Below, one piece after another: positions 35,483 to 44,970 of a stretch of DNA of 64,000 nucleotides. Under the pieces are notes generated by a model. It had not been told where the DNA came from. It searched no databases and worked only from the letters and a program-made list of their open reading frames with translations. The position numbers and the translations under genes were made by a program. The number at the start of each line of letters is the position of its first letter. Within the stretch, counting starts at the first letter, position 1. Source of the stretch: Rhizobium terricola (GTDB taxonomy: Bacteria; Pseudomonadota; Alphaproteobacteria; Rhizobiales; Rhizobiaceae); contig NZ_JABBGK010000001.1 in the NCBI RefSeq assembly GCF_012927355.1, forward strand, positions 434,001 to 498,000, in the 5' to 3' direction.

Positions 35483-37762
35483 ATGGCCTCCCGCCATTTC
35501 AGACCCCTGTTGCTCGCATGCTCGGCACTCGTCGCCTGCTCTCCGTCGTGGAGCGCCTTTGCGCAGAGCGCCACCGCCACCAGCCAGGCCGCCACGGGCG
35601 ATACCGAGCTCGCACCCATCGTCCTCAAGGGCAAGCGGGTGCAGAAGACGGTCGTCTCCGACAGCCCGCTGGTGTCGCAGACCACGGCCGAGGACCTGCA
35701 GGAAAAGCAGGTCGACAGCTTCCAGGATCTCGGGCGTTCGCTGGAACCCGGTGTCGACTTCCTGAAGAGCCAGGGCGGGGTGACGATTCGCGGCCTCGGC
35801 GGCCCGCGCGTCGTCACGACGATCGACGGCATTCCGATCCCCTACCTTTCGAATGATGCGCGCAGCGGCGGTCCCTCGACGACGACGAACGCCAATGGCG
35901 GCAGCGACAGCTTCGACTTCTCGTCGATCTCCGCCCTCGACGTCTTGCGCGGCGCCGATTCCAGCCGCCTCGGATCCGGTGCGCTCGCCGGCGGCATCGT
36001 GCTGCGGACGCTGGAACCAGACGACCTGATCGCGGAAGGCCGCGACTGGGGTGGCATGGCCAAGCTCACCTATGACAGCGAGGACAACAGCTTCGGCGGC
36101 GCGGCTGCGGTCGCCAAGCGGGTCGGCAACAGCTCCGTGCTCTTCCAGGGCGCCTACAAGAAGGGCCACGAGGTCCAGAACCAGGGCGACGTCGACACGA
36201 TCGGGCCGACCCGGACGGAAGCCAATCCCGGCGACTACGACCAGTCGAACGTGCTCCTCAAGGCGCGCCACGAGCTGGAGGGTGGGCACACGATCGGCTT
36301 TACCGCCGAGCGGTACCGCCGCAATTTTGAGAACGACCTGAAGACGCTGCAGGGCGCCACGACGGGGTCGAGCCGCGTCTATGCCGTCGGCAACTACGAC
36401 GGCTTCGACGACACCGCCCGTGACCGCGTCTCGCTCGACTACAGCTTCCTGTCCCCCGACGAGGCTTCGGTCATCGATTCCGCCCAGTTCTCGGTCTACT
36501 GGCAGCGGCTGGTCAAGAATGCCGGCGCGGAGGGCGCCCGTGTCGGGACCTTCAGTGGTCCGTGGTATCGCGACAACGAGGTCGAGGATAACGCGGTCGG
36601 CGTCACCGGTTCCATGACCGGCAGCTTCGAGACCGGGACGCTTCGTCACGAGGTTACCGTCGGTGGCGACTTCTCCGTGTTCGGCGCTTCTCAGTACCTG
36701 ACGGGCCTTGATGCCTGCGTGCTCGGCACGGTGACGGCGGGTTGCGGCAGCCTGCATTCCAACCAGTCCGACATGCCCGACGTCGACGGCAAGCGCCTCG
36801 GCATCTATGTCGACGACAAGATCTCGTTCGGCGACAGCGGTTTCGCCCTGACGCCGGGGATCCGCTTCGACTGGTACAGCTACGAGCCCAAGCTCACCGA
36901 CGCTTACATGGCAAATCCGGGCTATGCCGTCACCGGCCTGCCGGATAGCAGCGAAGGAAATCGCTTCTCGCCGAAGCTTCTCGCGACGTACGAGCTAACG
37001 CCGGCCGTCGAACTGTTTGCCCAGTGGTCGATGTCCTATCGTGCCCCGACCGTCAACGAACTCTATCTCGACTTCGCCAACCCGGCCTCCGGCTATGCGG
37101 TGCTCGGCAATCCCGACCTGAAGCCTGAGACGGCGAACGGCTTCGAGATCGGCGCCAACTTCGACACCGGCGACTTCACCGGCCGCGTCGCGGCTTTCCA
37201 CAACCGCTACAAGAACTTCATCGATACCCAGACGACCTACGGCGATCCGACGTACCCGGCCTTCGTGCAAACGAACGTCAACATCGACAAGGTGCAGATC
37301 TCGGGTGTCGAATTCAACGCACAGAAGGAATTCGACAACGGTCTCGTTCTGCACGGCGCGCTCGCCTATGCCTATGGCGAGGACATGGAAACCGGCGACT
37401 ACGTACGGTCGGTCGCGCCGTTCAAGGGCGTGGTCGGTGTAGGTTACCAGCAGGAGACCTGGGGTACGGATCTCAGCCTGATCGCCTCGGCCGGCATGCG
37501 TGACGACAACAAGGCCAACACCTTCGACGCGCCCGGCTACGGCATCGTCGACCTCACCGCGTGGTGGGAGCCGGAACAGGTCAAGGGGCTGCGCATCCAG
37601 GCTGGCGTCTACAACCTGTTCGACAAGAAGTATTGGAACGCGGTGGCCAACAAGGACGTCAATCCGAATACGGTGCCGAGCAATTCGAACACCGTGCAGT
37701 CGCTGGACTACTATTCGGAAGCGGGACGCACGTTCAAGATCTCGCTCATCCAGAAGTTCTGA
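35483..37762 (+). CDS. TonB-dependent haem/haemoglobin receptor (HmuR/ShmR-like)
   Basis: A 759-residue outer-membrane receptor. Signal peptide residues 1-28 (ending AFAQ); a TonB-box-like LAPIVLKGKRV follows. The plug contains DSFQDLGRSLEPGVDF, GVTIRGLGGPRVVTTIDGIPI and FSSISALDVLRGADSS. In the barrel, YRAPTVNELYLDF and GNPDLKPETA correspond to the FRAP/NPNL haem-receptor motifs. The C-terminus ends in KISLIQKF with a final Phe, as outer-membrane barrels do. Two iron boxes lie upstream. No hmuPSTUV transport genes are adjacent, so periplasmic and inner-membrane haem transport must come from elsewhere. Confidence 0.92.
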   Translation: MASRHFRPLLLACSALVACSPSWSAFAQSATATSQAATGDTELAPIVLKGKRVQKTVVSDSPLVSQTTAEDLQEKQVDSFQDLGRSLEPGVDFLKSQGGVTIRGLGGPRVVTTIDGIPIPYLSNDARSGGPSTTTNANGGSDSFDFSSISALDVLRGADSSRLGSGALAGGIVLRTLEPDDLIAEGRDWGGMAKLTYDSEDNSFGGAAAVAKRVGNSSVLFQGAYKKGHEVQNQGDVDTIGPTRTEANPGDYDQSNVLLKARHELEGGHTIGFTAERYRRNFENDLKTLQGATTGSSRVYAVGNYDGFDDTARDRVSLDYSFLSPDEASVIDSAQFSVYWQRLVKNAGAEGARVGTFSGPWYRDNEVEDNAVGVTGSMTGSFETGTLRHEVTVGGDFSVFGASQYLTGLDACVLGTVTAGCGSLHSNQSDMPDVDGKRLGIYVDDKISFGDSGFALTPGIRFDWYSYEPKLTDAYMANPGYAVTGLPDSSEGNRFSPKLLATYELTPAVELFAQWSMSYRAPTVNELYLDFANPASGYAVLGNPDLKPETANGFEIGANFDTGDFTGRVAAFHNRYKNFIDTQTTYGDPTYPAFVQTNVNIDKVQISGVEFNAQKEFDNGLVLHGALAYAYGEDMETGDYVRSVAPFKGVVGVGYQQETWGTDLSLIASAGMRDDNKANTFDAPGYGIVDLTAWWEPEQVKGLRIQAGVYNLFDKKYWNAVANKDVNPNTVPSNSNTVQSLDYYSEAGRTFKISLIQKF

Positions 37763-37785
37763 TCGGCTTCGGACCGCAACAGGAC

Positions 37786-37815
37786 AGGGCGGCGCAGCGA
37801 TGCGCCGCCCTTCTT
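37786..37815. terminator. Bidirectional terminator between haem receptor and extensin-like gene
   Basis: An 11-pair stem (37786-37796 with 37801-37811) with GCGA loop, followed by TTCTTCGT on the plus strand. It separates convergent genes. Confidence 0.75.
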
Positions 37816-37821
37816 CGTCTG

Positions 37822-38727
37822 TCAGCGGCAGTAGCGGTAGCCGTCCCGGCGTTCAAGCACGTCGAGATGAAGATGGTCCTTGTGGGCCTCGTCGCTGCCG
37901 GGGGAAAGGACGGTCGAGAAATAGAGGCAGGCGGCGGCGTTGAGGCTGCGCTGGAAGGCGGCTGCAAGCGTACTGTCTTCCGCTTTGGCAATCACCATCG
38001 GCACGGTCTCCTTGCCGAATTGCAGCGACGCGACGTCGACGGCACTGCCGCGGGCGTGCTCCGAGATCTTGCCGGTCTCGGCGCTGTTGCGGTTGCGGCA
38101 GACATAGGCCGAGGCCTGGTTGATGGCGGTGAGATCGCCCTTTTCCGGGAACGCGATGCGGGCGGCGGGCAAAATCACGTCGCGCGTCAGGCGGGCAAGC
38201 TCAAGGGCCGTCTCGCATCGCATGGTGGCCTCGGGCTCGATCTCGACGCCTGCGAGCAGCCGTGTCACGCGGATGGGTCTGTCGATGCCGCAACCTTTCT
38301 CGTCATCGATCCGCGGCAGTTCCTCGAACCGTGTGCCCATCGCACCGAGATCGGCGATGCAGCCGAGATGGGCCGTCGGGTCCTCAATTTCCGGTGGCGG
38401 GTCCTCCAGCCCGCCGGAGGGGTCGGTCCCGGCACGTGTCGACCCGCCAAGGTCACGATCCTTTGCCGGATGTCGCGGTCTTGGTGGCGTTCCGGATTTC
38501 CCGGCCGAGGGCCGGGCTTCTGTGTCATCCGGGGCGCTTGGATCACGGGTCTCCGGTTTTGGCTCGGGGATAGGCGGTTTATCGGGTGGCTTCGTTTGTC
38601 CGGCTGATCGGTCGGCTGATTGGCTTGCCGCCTTTGTCGGCGCGGGCGGCGGCAGCGGTCCGATTTCGGGCAGGCTTGCCCCCGTGAGGACCAGGAGGCT
38701 TGCGGCGAGCGTGAGTGGTCGATGCAT
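37822..38727 (-). CDS. Extensin-like C-terminal domain protein (M15-like fold), secreted
   Basis: A 301-residue exported protein. Signal peptide residues 1-18, then a long Pro/Ser/Thr/Glu-rich linker (about 24-110), then the extensin-like C domain with Cys residues (GCIADL, DEKGCGIDRPI, YVCRNRN, YRYC) that probably pair. Motifs SEHARGSAVDVASL and HKDHLHLDV supply His/Asp ligands as in DD-/LD-carboxypeptidases of the M15 fold, so a peptidoglycan-processing role is likely but unproven. The disordered linker could let the domain span the periplasm. Confidence 0.88.
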   Translation of the reverse strand: MHRPLTLAASLLVLTGASLPEIGPLPPPAPTKAASQSADRSAGQTKPPDKPPIPEPKPETRDPSAPDDTEARPSAGKSGTPPRPRHPAKDRDLGGSTRAGTDPSGGLEDPPPEIEDPTAHLGCIADLGAMGTRFEELPRIDDEKGCGIDRPIRVTRLLAGVEIEPEATMRCETALELARLTRDVILPAARIAFPEKGDLTAINQASAYVCRNRNSAETGKISEHARGSAVDVASLQFGKETVPMVIAKAEDSTLAAAFQRSLNAAACLYFSTVLSPGSDEAHKDHLHLDVLERRDGYRYCR

Positions 38728-38813
38728 TCATCCGTTCCCGTTCCAACGGGTACGGAACGAACGAAGGGGGTGTTTGGTTCGCCATCTTGCTTTTCGACCT
38801 GCGTGGCTCGCAC

Positions 38814-40685
38814 TCAGCCGGTGCGCAGTCGTGACGGAGGGGCATCGCCGCGCTTCGCCTCTGTCATGCGGTTGTCCTCGCCGCTGTCGCGCACCTTGTG
38901 ACGGCGATTGAAGACGAACTGGCCGACGAGCCTGACAAGCTCCGTGACCTCGTCGGCCAGGGCATGGGTTGCCGCCGAGGTCTCTTCCACCATTGCGGCA
39001 TTCTGCTGTGTCAATTGGTCCATTTCGTTGACGGCGCTGGTGATCTCCGACAGTCCGGTGGCCTGTTCCTGGGCGGCATAGGTCACGGCCTCGATGTCCT
39101 GATTGATGGTGTTGATGCTCGCCTCGATCGCGCGCAGGGCGGAGCCAGTATCGTTGACAAGCGCGACCCCTGCCGAAACCTCGCGGGTCGACTGGGCGAT
39201 CAGGGCGCTGATTTCCTTGGCTGCGCTTGCCGAACGCTGCGCCAGTTCACGCACTTCCTGGGCGACCACGGCAAACCCCTTGCCTGCCTCTCCGGCACGC
39301 GCAGCCTCGACGCCGGCATTGAGGGCAAGAAGATTCGTCTGAAAGGCGATCTGGTCGATCACGCCGGTAATGTTGCCGATGCTGGCTGATGCCGCCTCAA
39401 TCCTCTGCATGGCCTCGATTGCGTCAGAGACGACATAGGCGGATTTCTCGACGTTGCTCTTGGCTTCCCGCGTGAGGTCACGGGTTCCGGCCAGGCGTGA
39501 AGAGGATGTCTTGACCGTGCCGGAGACCTCTTCGAGTGCGGCGGCCGTTTCCTCGAGGGTCGCCGCCTGCTTCTCCGTGCGTTTGGCCATTTGGTCGGCT
39601 GCCTGCTGCAGGGCATTCGAGCTGTCGTCGATCTCATTGGATTTTTCGAGGACGAGGCTCATCGTGTCCTGGAACACGCCGAGCGATTTGTTGAAGTCAT
39701 GGCGGAGTTGTTCGAATTCCGGCTGGAACGGGTCGTCCAGCGTGTAGCGAATGTTGAATTTCGACAGGCGATCCAGTCCGGCGCCGAGTTCGTCGACCAC
39801 CTTCTGGAGGTTGCGCGCCTGGTTTTCCTGTTCGTTCAGGCGCTCTGCGCGCTCGCGTTCTATATGCTGCTGCTGCCGGCGATTGTCATTCTCGATCGCG
39901 ATCTTGTCGATCCCGGCCTGGCGGAAGACGGCGACGGAACGCGCCATGTCGCCAACCTCGTCGTTTCTGCCGACGAAGGGCACTTCTGTCTCCAGACTGC
40001 CGCTCGCCAGGGTCTGCATGTAATCGGAAAGGCCTTCGAGCGGCGTGATGGCGAGCCGACGGAAGACAAGAAGGCCCCCTACCAGCGAAAGCAAGGCTGC
40101 CGCCCCGGCGGCAATGGCCAGGCCGGCATAGAACCTCGTCAGATCGCGGGCATGTCCTTCGCTCGCCGAGAGAAATGTCGTGGCGGCGCCCACGAGCTGC
40201 TGGACCGCGCTCTTCTGCGCCTGGAAATGCTGGCGCAGTTCGGTGATGGCCTGCGTCGTCCTTGCCGCATCGCCGGAGGAAAGGGCAGGCAGATAGGCCT
40301 CGTCGATGGTCTTCCAGAAGGCGTCGCTGGCGGGGGCGACCCCGTCATCGATCAGGGCACGAATGTCCTTCGGCAGATCCGTCTCGTGCCAGACCTTCAT
40401 CCTTTCGCTGTACTGAGCGCGCAGTTTCTCGATCTCGACGGCATTCTCCTTTCCGAGTTTGCTGTCGAAGGCCGTTTCACTCTCCAGGAGATAGGCTTCC
40501 ACCAGGAACATCGGTGGTGGCAGAATATCGGCCACGAGATCCTTCCCATGGATGATCTGGGTATAGGCCGGACCCTCGATGCGCACCGTCTGCAATGTCC
40601 AGCCCATGATCGCCAGAGCGCTCAGGAAGGCGGTGGCGACGAAAAGGCCGAAGGCGAGCAAGCCGCGCGAAAGTGTGAGTCTCAT
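38814..40685 (-). CDS. Methyl-accepting chemotaxis protein
   Basis: A 623-residue chemoreceptor. TM1 about residues 8-28, periplasmic helical-bundle sensor to about 180, TM2 about 182-206, HAMP ([21 protein letters not shown]), a second HAMP-like stretch, then the signalling domain with hairpin tip [25 protein letters not shown] (in parts) and [16 protein letters not shown]. The C-terminus has no CheR/CheB-binding pentapeptide. ATG 40685 has GGGGGA upstream. Ligand unknown. Divergent from trpL. Confidence 0.93.
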   Translation of the reverse strand: MRLTLSRGLLAFGLFVATAFLSALAIMGWTLQTVRIEGPAYTQIIHGKDLVADILPPPMFLVEAYLLESETAFDSKLGKENAVEIEKLRAQYSERMKVWHETDLPKDIRALIDDGVAPASDAFWKTIDEAYLPALSSGDAARTTQAITELRQHFQAQKSAVQQLVGAATTFLSASEGHARDLTRFYAGLAIAAGAAALLSLVGGLLVFRRLAITPLEGLSDYMQTLASGSLETEVPFVGRNDEVGDMARSVAVFRQAGIDKIAIENDNRRQQQHIERERAERLNEQENQARNLQKVVDELGAGLDRLSKFNIRYTLDDPFQPEFEQLRHDFNKSLGVFQDTMSLVLEKSNEIDDSSNALQQAADQMAKRTEKQAATLEETAAALEEVSGTVKTSSSRLAGTRDLTREAKSNVEKSAYVVSDAIEAMQRIEAASASIGNITGVIDQIAFQTNLLALNAGVEAARAGEAGKGFAVVAQEVRELAQRSASAAKEISALIAQSTREVSAGVALVNDTGSALRAIEASINTINQDIEAVTYAAQEQATGLSEITSAVNEMDQLTQQNAAMVEETSAATHALADEVTELVRLVGQFVFNRRHKVRDSGEDNRMTEAKRGDAPPSRLRTG

Positions 40686-40836
40686 GATCGTATCCCCCGC
40701 TGTACCGCTCAAACTCTCGCAGGGTGAGCGCCGTCAGGTCATATTCGTCATAGGTTTGTTAGATAATGCTTAATAACCGTGTGTTCGGCCCTGCGATTTT
40801 TCGGGGGCGAGCCGTGAGTGTCGGCACAAAACCCGC

Positions 40837-40864
40837 TTGCGCATGCCGGAACCTCGGGTTATCA
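40837..40864 (+). promoter_or_regulatory. Predicted trp promoter
   Basis: TTGCGC at 40837-40842 and TTATCA at 40859-40864, 16 bases apart. The transcription start would fall at about 40871-40873, on the trpL ATG itself, as reported for the leaderless trpL transcript of Sinorhizobium meliloti. Confidence 0.55.
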
Positions 40865-40872
40865 AAACAGCC

Positions 40873-40917
40873 ATGATGATCGTTTCGAAGACCTTTGCTT
40901 GGTGGTGGGCACGCTAA
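40873..40917 (+). CDS. trpL: trp operon leader peptide TrpL
   Basis: A 14-codon frame MMIVSKTFAWWWAR then TAA. Three consecutive Trp codons near the end are the attenuation sensor, and the final WWWAR is the same as in the S. meliloti leader peptide (also 14 residues). The first eight residues differ from that peptide. Translation probably starts at or within a few bases of the transcript's 5' end, since no ribosome binding site is visible. Confidence 0.88.
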   Translation: MMIVSKTFAWWWAR

Positions 40918-40956
40918 CGCGGCCTTGACCAGTCATGTCTTGAGACGATTGACCCC

Positions 40957-40990
40957 AAAGCCGCCCGGAAAATCCTGAGGCGGCTTTTTT
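40957..40990 (+). terminator. trp attenuator terminator
   Basis: Nine-pair stem with 13-base loop and six T residues, 50 bases before the trpE(G) start. Confidence 0.88.
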
Positions 40991-41039
40991 GTATTCAGGC
41001 GCCTCGGACAAGGGCCTTGAAGAACGGAGAAACGGAAGC

Positions 41040-43229
41040 ATGGCGACGATCATTCGGGACGATGGTGGCGAGACCTACGAGACGCGCGGGGGCATCACCG
41101 TCACCCGGCAGCGGCGGCCCACCCCTTACGCCGACGCCATCAACGGCTATGTCGACCGGCTCGACGAGCGCCGCGGCGCGGTCTTTTCGTCCAATTACGA
41201 ATATCCGGGCCGCTACACGCGCTGGGACACGGCGATCATCGATCCGCCGCTCGGCATTTCCTCCTTCGGTCGCAAGGTGTGGATAGAGGCCTATAACGAG
41301 CGCGGCGAGGTGCTGCTCTCCATCATTGCCGAGAAGCTGAAGACCGTTGCCGACCTGACGCTCGGGGCTTCGACCGCCACCCGCCTCGATCTCGTCGTCA
41401 ACGAGCCGGACCGGGTGTTCACCGAGGAAGAGCGCTCGAAGATCCCGACCGTGTTCACGGTGCTGAGGGCCGTCACCGACCTCTTCCACTCGGAGGCGGA
41501 TTCCTCGATCGGCCTGTTCGGCGCCTTCGGTTACGATCTCGCCTTCCAGTTCGATGCGATCAAGCTGTCGCTCGCACGCCCCGAGGATCAGCGTGACATG
41601 GTGCTCTTCCTGCCGGACGAGATCCTGGTCGTCGACCACTATTCGGCCAAGGCCTGGATCGATCGTTACGACTTTTCCAAGGGCGGGCTTTCGACCGAAG
41701 GCAAGTCGGGCGAGATCGCGCCGGAACCCTTCAAGCATACCGATGCCATCCCGCCGCGCGGCGATCACCGTCCGGGCGAGTATGCCGAGCTGGTCGTCAA
41801 GGCCAAGGAGAGTTTCCGCCGCGGCGACCTGTTCGAGGTGGTGCCGGGGCAGAAATTCATGGAGCGCTGTGACAGCAAGCCGTCGCAGATCTCCAAGCGG
41901 CTGAAGGAAATCAACCCGTCGCCCTATTCCTTCTTCATCAATCTGGGGCAGCAGGAATATCTGGTCGGCGCCTCGCCGGAAATGTTCGTGCGCGTGTCCG
42001 GCCGCCGCATCGAGACCTGCCCGATCTCGGGCACGATCAAGCGCGGCGACGACCCGATCGCCGATAGCGAACAGATCCTCAAGCTGCTCAATTCCAAGAA
42101 GGACGAGAGCGAGCTGACGATGTGCTCGGACGTCGACCGCAACGACAAGTCGCGCGTCTGCGAGCCGGGCTCGGTCAAGGTCATTGGCCGCCGCCAGATC
42201 GAAATGTATTCGCGGCTCATCCACACGGTAGACCACATCGAGGGACGCTTACGCGACGGCATGGACGCCTTTGACGGCTTCCTCTCCCACGCTTGGGCGG
42301 TCACCGTGACCGGTGCGCCAAAACTCTGGGCGATGCGCTTCATCGAGGCGCACGAGAAGAGCCCGCGCGCCTGGTATGGCGGGGCGATCGGCATGGTCGG
42401 CTTCAACGGCGACATGAACACGGGCCTGACGCTCCGCACCGTGCGCATCAAGGACGGCATTGCCGAGGTGCGCGCCGGCGCGACGCTGCTCAATGACTCG
42501 ATCCCCGAAGAGGAAGAGGCCGAAACCGAACTGAAGGCATCCGCCATGATCGCAGCCATTCGCGACGCCAAGACCGGCAATGACAGCAAGGCCAAGCGCG
42601 GGGTCGCCGCGGTGGGGCAGGGGGTGAAAATCCTGCTGGTCGACCACGAGGACTCCTTTGTCCACACGCTCGCCAACTACTTCCGCCAGACCGGAGCTAC
42701 CGTCTCGACGGTGCGCACGCCGGTGCCGGAAGAAGTGTTCGACACGATGAAGCCCGATCTGGTGGTGCTGTCGCCCGGACCCGGCTCGCCGTCGGACTTC
42801 GACTGCAAGGCCACGATCAAGAAGGCGCGGGCGCGTAACCTGCCGATCTTCGGCGTCTGCCTCGGGCTGCAGGCGCTGGCAGAAGCCTATGGCGGCGAGC
42901 TTCGCCAGCTTGCGGTGCCGATGCACGGCAAGCCGTCGCGCATCCGCGTGCTCGAACCGGGCATCGTCTTCTCCGGCCTCGGCAAGGAAGTGACGGTCGG
43001 CCGCTACCACTCGATCTTCGCCGATCCCTCGACGCTTCACCGCGACTTCATGATCACGGCGGAGAGCGAGGACGGCACGATCATGGGCATCGAGCACACC
43101 AAGGAGCCGGTCGCTGCCGTTCAGTTCCACCCGGAATCGATCATGACGCTCGGCCAGGACGCCGGCATGCGGATGATCGAGAACGTGGTCGCGCATCTCG
43201 CACGGCGGGCGAAGGAAAAGGCGGCCTGA
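41040..43229 (+). CDS. trpE: Fused anthranilate synthase TrpE(G)
   Basis: A 729-residue bifunctional enzyme converting chorismate and glutamine to anthranilate. Residues 1-520 are the TrpE domain: [29 protein letters not shown] (in parts), [18 protein letters not shown] and the [16 protein letters not shown] block. After a short linker ([10 protein letters not shown]) the TrpG glutamine amidotransferase domain follows: [28 protein letters not shown], catalytic Cys in [16 protein letters not shown], and the HPE of [12 protein letters not shown]. The fusion is typical of rhizobia, and length equals that of the S. meliloti enzyme. ATG 41040. Controlled by the trpL attenuator; monocistronic, with a strong terminator after it. 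Confidence 0.97.
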   Translation: MATIIRDDGGETYETRGGITVTRQRRPTPYADAINGYVDRLDERRGAVFSSNYEYPGRYTRWDTAIIDPPLGISSFGRKVWIEAYNERGEVLLSIIAEKLKTVADLTLGASTATRLDLVVNEPDRVFTEEERSKIPTVFTVLRAVTDLFHSEADSSIGLFGAFGYDLAFQFDAIKLSLARPEDQRDMVLFLPDEILVVDHYSAKAWIDRYDFSKGGLSTEGKSGEIAPEPFKHTDAIPPRGDHRPGEYAELVVKAKESFRRGDLFEVVPGQKFMERCDSKPSQISKRLKEINPSPYSFFINLGQQEYLVGASPEMFVRVSGRRIETCPISGTIKRGDDPIADSEQILKLLNSKKDESELTMCSDVDRNDKSRVCEPGSVKVIGRRQIEMYSRLIHTVDHIEGRLRDGMDAFDGFLSHAWAVTVTGAPKLWAMRFIEAHEKSPRAWYGGAIGMVGFNGDMNTGLTLRTVRIKDGIAEVRAGATLLNDSIPEEEEAETELKASAMIAAIRDAKTGNDSKAKRGVAAVGQGVKILLVDHEDSFVHTLANYFRQTGATVSTVRTPVPEEVFDTMKPDLVVLSPGPGSPSDFDCKATIKKARARNLPIFGVCLGLQALAEAYGGELRQLAVPMHGKPSRIRVLEPGIVFSGLGKEVTVGRYHSIFADPSTLHRDFMITAESEDGTIMGIEHTKEPVAAVQFHPESIMTLGQDAGMRMIENVVAHLARRAKEKAA

Positions 43230-43243
43230 TAGCCGAACGATTG

Positions 43244-43274
43244 GAAGCCCGCCTCTTGGCGGGCTTCTTTTTTT
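43244..43274 (+). terminator. Terminator after trpE(G)
   Basis: Ten-pair stem (43244-43253 with 43258-43267), TCTT loop, then seven T residues. Confidence 0.93.
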
Positions 43275-43327
43275 GAGCTGCGTGGCCGATCGTTACCCTG
43301 CGGATCCTTTCGCCCATCCGGCCGCGA

Positions 43328-44098
43328 TCAATACCCGCCCAGCCGCCTGGCGATGATGCTGAAATGGTCGCCGAAGAGGCGGACGACCAGGTTGAGGACC
43401 TTGGCGTCGAGGCCGATGCGCCACATCAGCTTGCGGCCGTGGGCGGCGCGCCAGACCGTCCTTGCGACGCGGTCGGGGGTGATCTTGACGCCGAGCTTCT
43501 GCAGCGAGCGCGACTTGACCTTGGCGTCGTGGACCATTGGCGTCGCGACATAGGCGACCGTGATGGCGCTGACCGTGATGCCGTGCTGGGCAAATTCGAT
43601 CGCCAGGCCCTCGGTCAGGCTGCGGACGAAGGCCTTTGAGGCGGCATAGACGGCAAGCTCCGGCACGCCATATTCGGCCGAGGCCGAACTCATGCTGATC
43701 AGATGGGCATCCGGCGTCTTCTTCAGCGCTTCGAACGTGGCGCCGATCATGGTCAGGATGCCGTCGATGTTGACCCTGTTGATCAGGGCGTGGTCCTCCG
43801 GGGTGATCTCGACGAAGGGACCCATGCGCAGGATGCCCGCCGAGAGAAAAGCGACGTCGAGATAGCCGAGGGTATGCTCCAGGAATGTGTCGGTCATGCG
43901 GGTCGCGGCGGCGCGGTCGGTGACGTCGCCGACGAGCGGCACGATCGAGCCGGCCGGTGCGCGGGCGGCAAGCCGCTCGACGCTTGCGGCATCGATGTCC
44001 GCGGCGCCGACGAGCCAGCCCTTGCCGGCAAAAAGCAGGGCGGTTTCAAGCCCGATGCCGGAGCCGGCTCCGGTGATGAGTATCGATTTCCTGCGCAT
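43328..44098 (-). CDS. SDR-family oxidoreductase of the FMO operon
   Basis: A 256-residue short-chain dehydrogenase. Cofactor motif TGAGSGIG at residues 8-15, acidic ADID suggesting NAD preference, catalytic Ser in ISMSSASAEYG and YAASK (Tyr and Lys intact). The C-terminal tail is basic/hydrophobic. ATG 44098 has GAGGAG nine bases upstream, better than GTG 44107 which abuts it. It is the third gene after an FMO and an alpha/beta hydrolase, 26 bases downstream of the hydrolase stop, so an alcohol/ketone step in the same pathway is likely. Confidence 0.88.
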   Translation of the reverse strand: MRRKSILITGAGSGIGLETALLFAGKGWLVGAADIDAASVERLAARAPAGSIVPLVGDVTDRAAATRMTDTFLEHTLGYLDVAFLSAGILRMGPFVEITPEDHALINRVNIDGILTMIGATFEALKKTPDAHLISMSSASAEYGVPELAVYAASKAFVRSLTEGLAIEFAQHGITVSAITVAYVATPMVHDAKVKSRSLQKLGVKITPDRVARTVWRAAHGRKLMWRIGLDAKVLNLVVRLFGDHFSIIARRLGGY

Positions 44099-44124
44099 GT
44101 CACTCACTCCTCATCCAGTTTGTG

Positions 44125-44970
44125 TCATCGGTGGCCGGCGGAAGATCCGGGGCGAGCCGCCGGCACCTCCCGTTCCAGCCAGTGGAGCAGGGCGTCCGCC
44201 GCATCCTGCCAGCGGTGTTCGACCGTCAGCATGTGTGAGGCTTCAGCCACGATCTGCGGCTCGACGCCGAGACGGCGGGCAGTGGCGCGAACGGTCTTTT
44301 CCGGGAAGAGCCTGTCACGTTCGGCGCCGAGCACCAAGCGCGGAAGTCCGGCGGGCAGCCGTGGCGGATGGCGGAACAGCATGCCCAGGAAGGCGAGGTA
44401 AGACTCCGATCCGAGGTGCCGCAGGAACGCGTCCATATCCTTGTCCGCCGGAGAGCGGGAATAAAGAATCCGCCTTGCGAGGCCGGCGTCGGCGACGATC
44501 GGCTTCAGGTCGAAGGCGAGGGTGCAGGCCAGAAGTTTTGCCGGGTCTTCGCGGACGACGCGCCACAGCGCCGACCAGGCGCCCCAGGGCGGGACGGAGG
44601 CGAGGAGCGCAAGGCCGGCGACCGGACGGCGCGCCGCAAGATGCTGGGCGACGAGGCCGCCCATGGAATGGCCGACGACGACCGGATCTTCGAGCGTCGC
44701 GGCGACGGCCGCGGCATCTGCCACATAGCCGTCGATCGTCGCCCAGCGGATCTTTCCGTCGCTCCTGCCGTGGCCCCTGAGGTCGAGCGCCACCACGTCG
44801 AACCCCGAGGCGGCGAAGAACGGCATGAAGTGGGGTTCCCAGTACCAGGTGGACGACCAGGCGCCGTGAACGAAGAGCAGGGTGCCCCGCCGCTTCCCCT
44901 CGGCATCCATGCGACGGATGGCGAGGGAGCCGGCGGGACCGCGAAGCGTCTCGCTGCGGATGCCGTTCAT
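44125..44970 (-). CDS. Alpha/beta-fold hydrolase of the FMO operon
   Basis: A 281-residue hydrolase. Oxyanion motif FVHGAWSSTWYWEPH, ALDLRGHGRSDG, nucleophile elbow VGHSMGG with the catalytic Ser, an Asp in LGAERDRLFP and His in EASHMLTVEH complete a triad. Likely an esterase acting on an ester produced by the neighbouring monooxygenase. Its ATG overlaps the FMO stop (ATGA), so it is translationally coupled. Confidence 0.88.
   Translation of the reverse strand: MNGIRSETLRGPAGSLAIRRMDAEGKRRGTLLFVHGAWSSTWYWEPHFMPFFAASGFDVVALDLRGHGRSDGKIRWATIDGYVADAAAVAATLEDPVVVGHSMGGLVAQHLAARRPVAGLALLASVPPWGAWSALWRVVREDPAKLLACTLAFDLKPIVADAGLARRILYSRSPADKDMDAFLRHLGSESYLAFLGMLFRHPPRLPAGLPRLVLGAERDRLFPEKTVRATARRLGVEPQIVAEASHMLTVEHRWQDAADALLHWLEREVPAARPGSSAGHR

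Larger units (their letters stand above)
40873..40991 (+). ncRNA. trp attenuator leader RNA (rnTrpL-type)
   Basis: This leader joins trpL to a terminator hairpin: arms 40957-40965 and 40979-40987 followed by a T run (40985-40990). When Trp-tRNA is scarce ribosomes stall on the three Trp codons and read-through into trpE occurs; otherwise transcription ends. In S. meliloti the released leader RNA also acts in trans; whether that holds here is inference. Confidence 0.8.
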
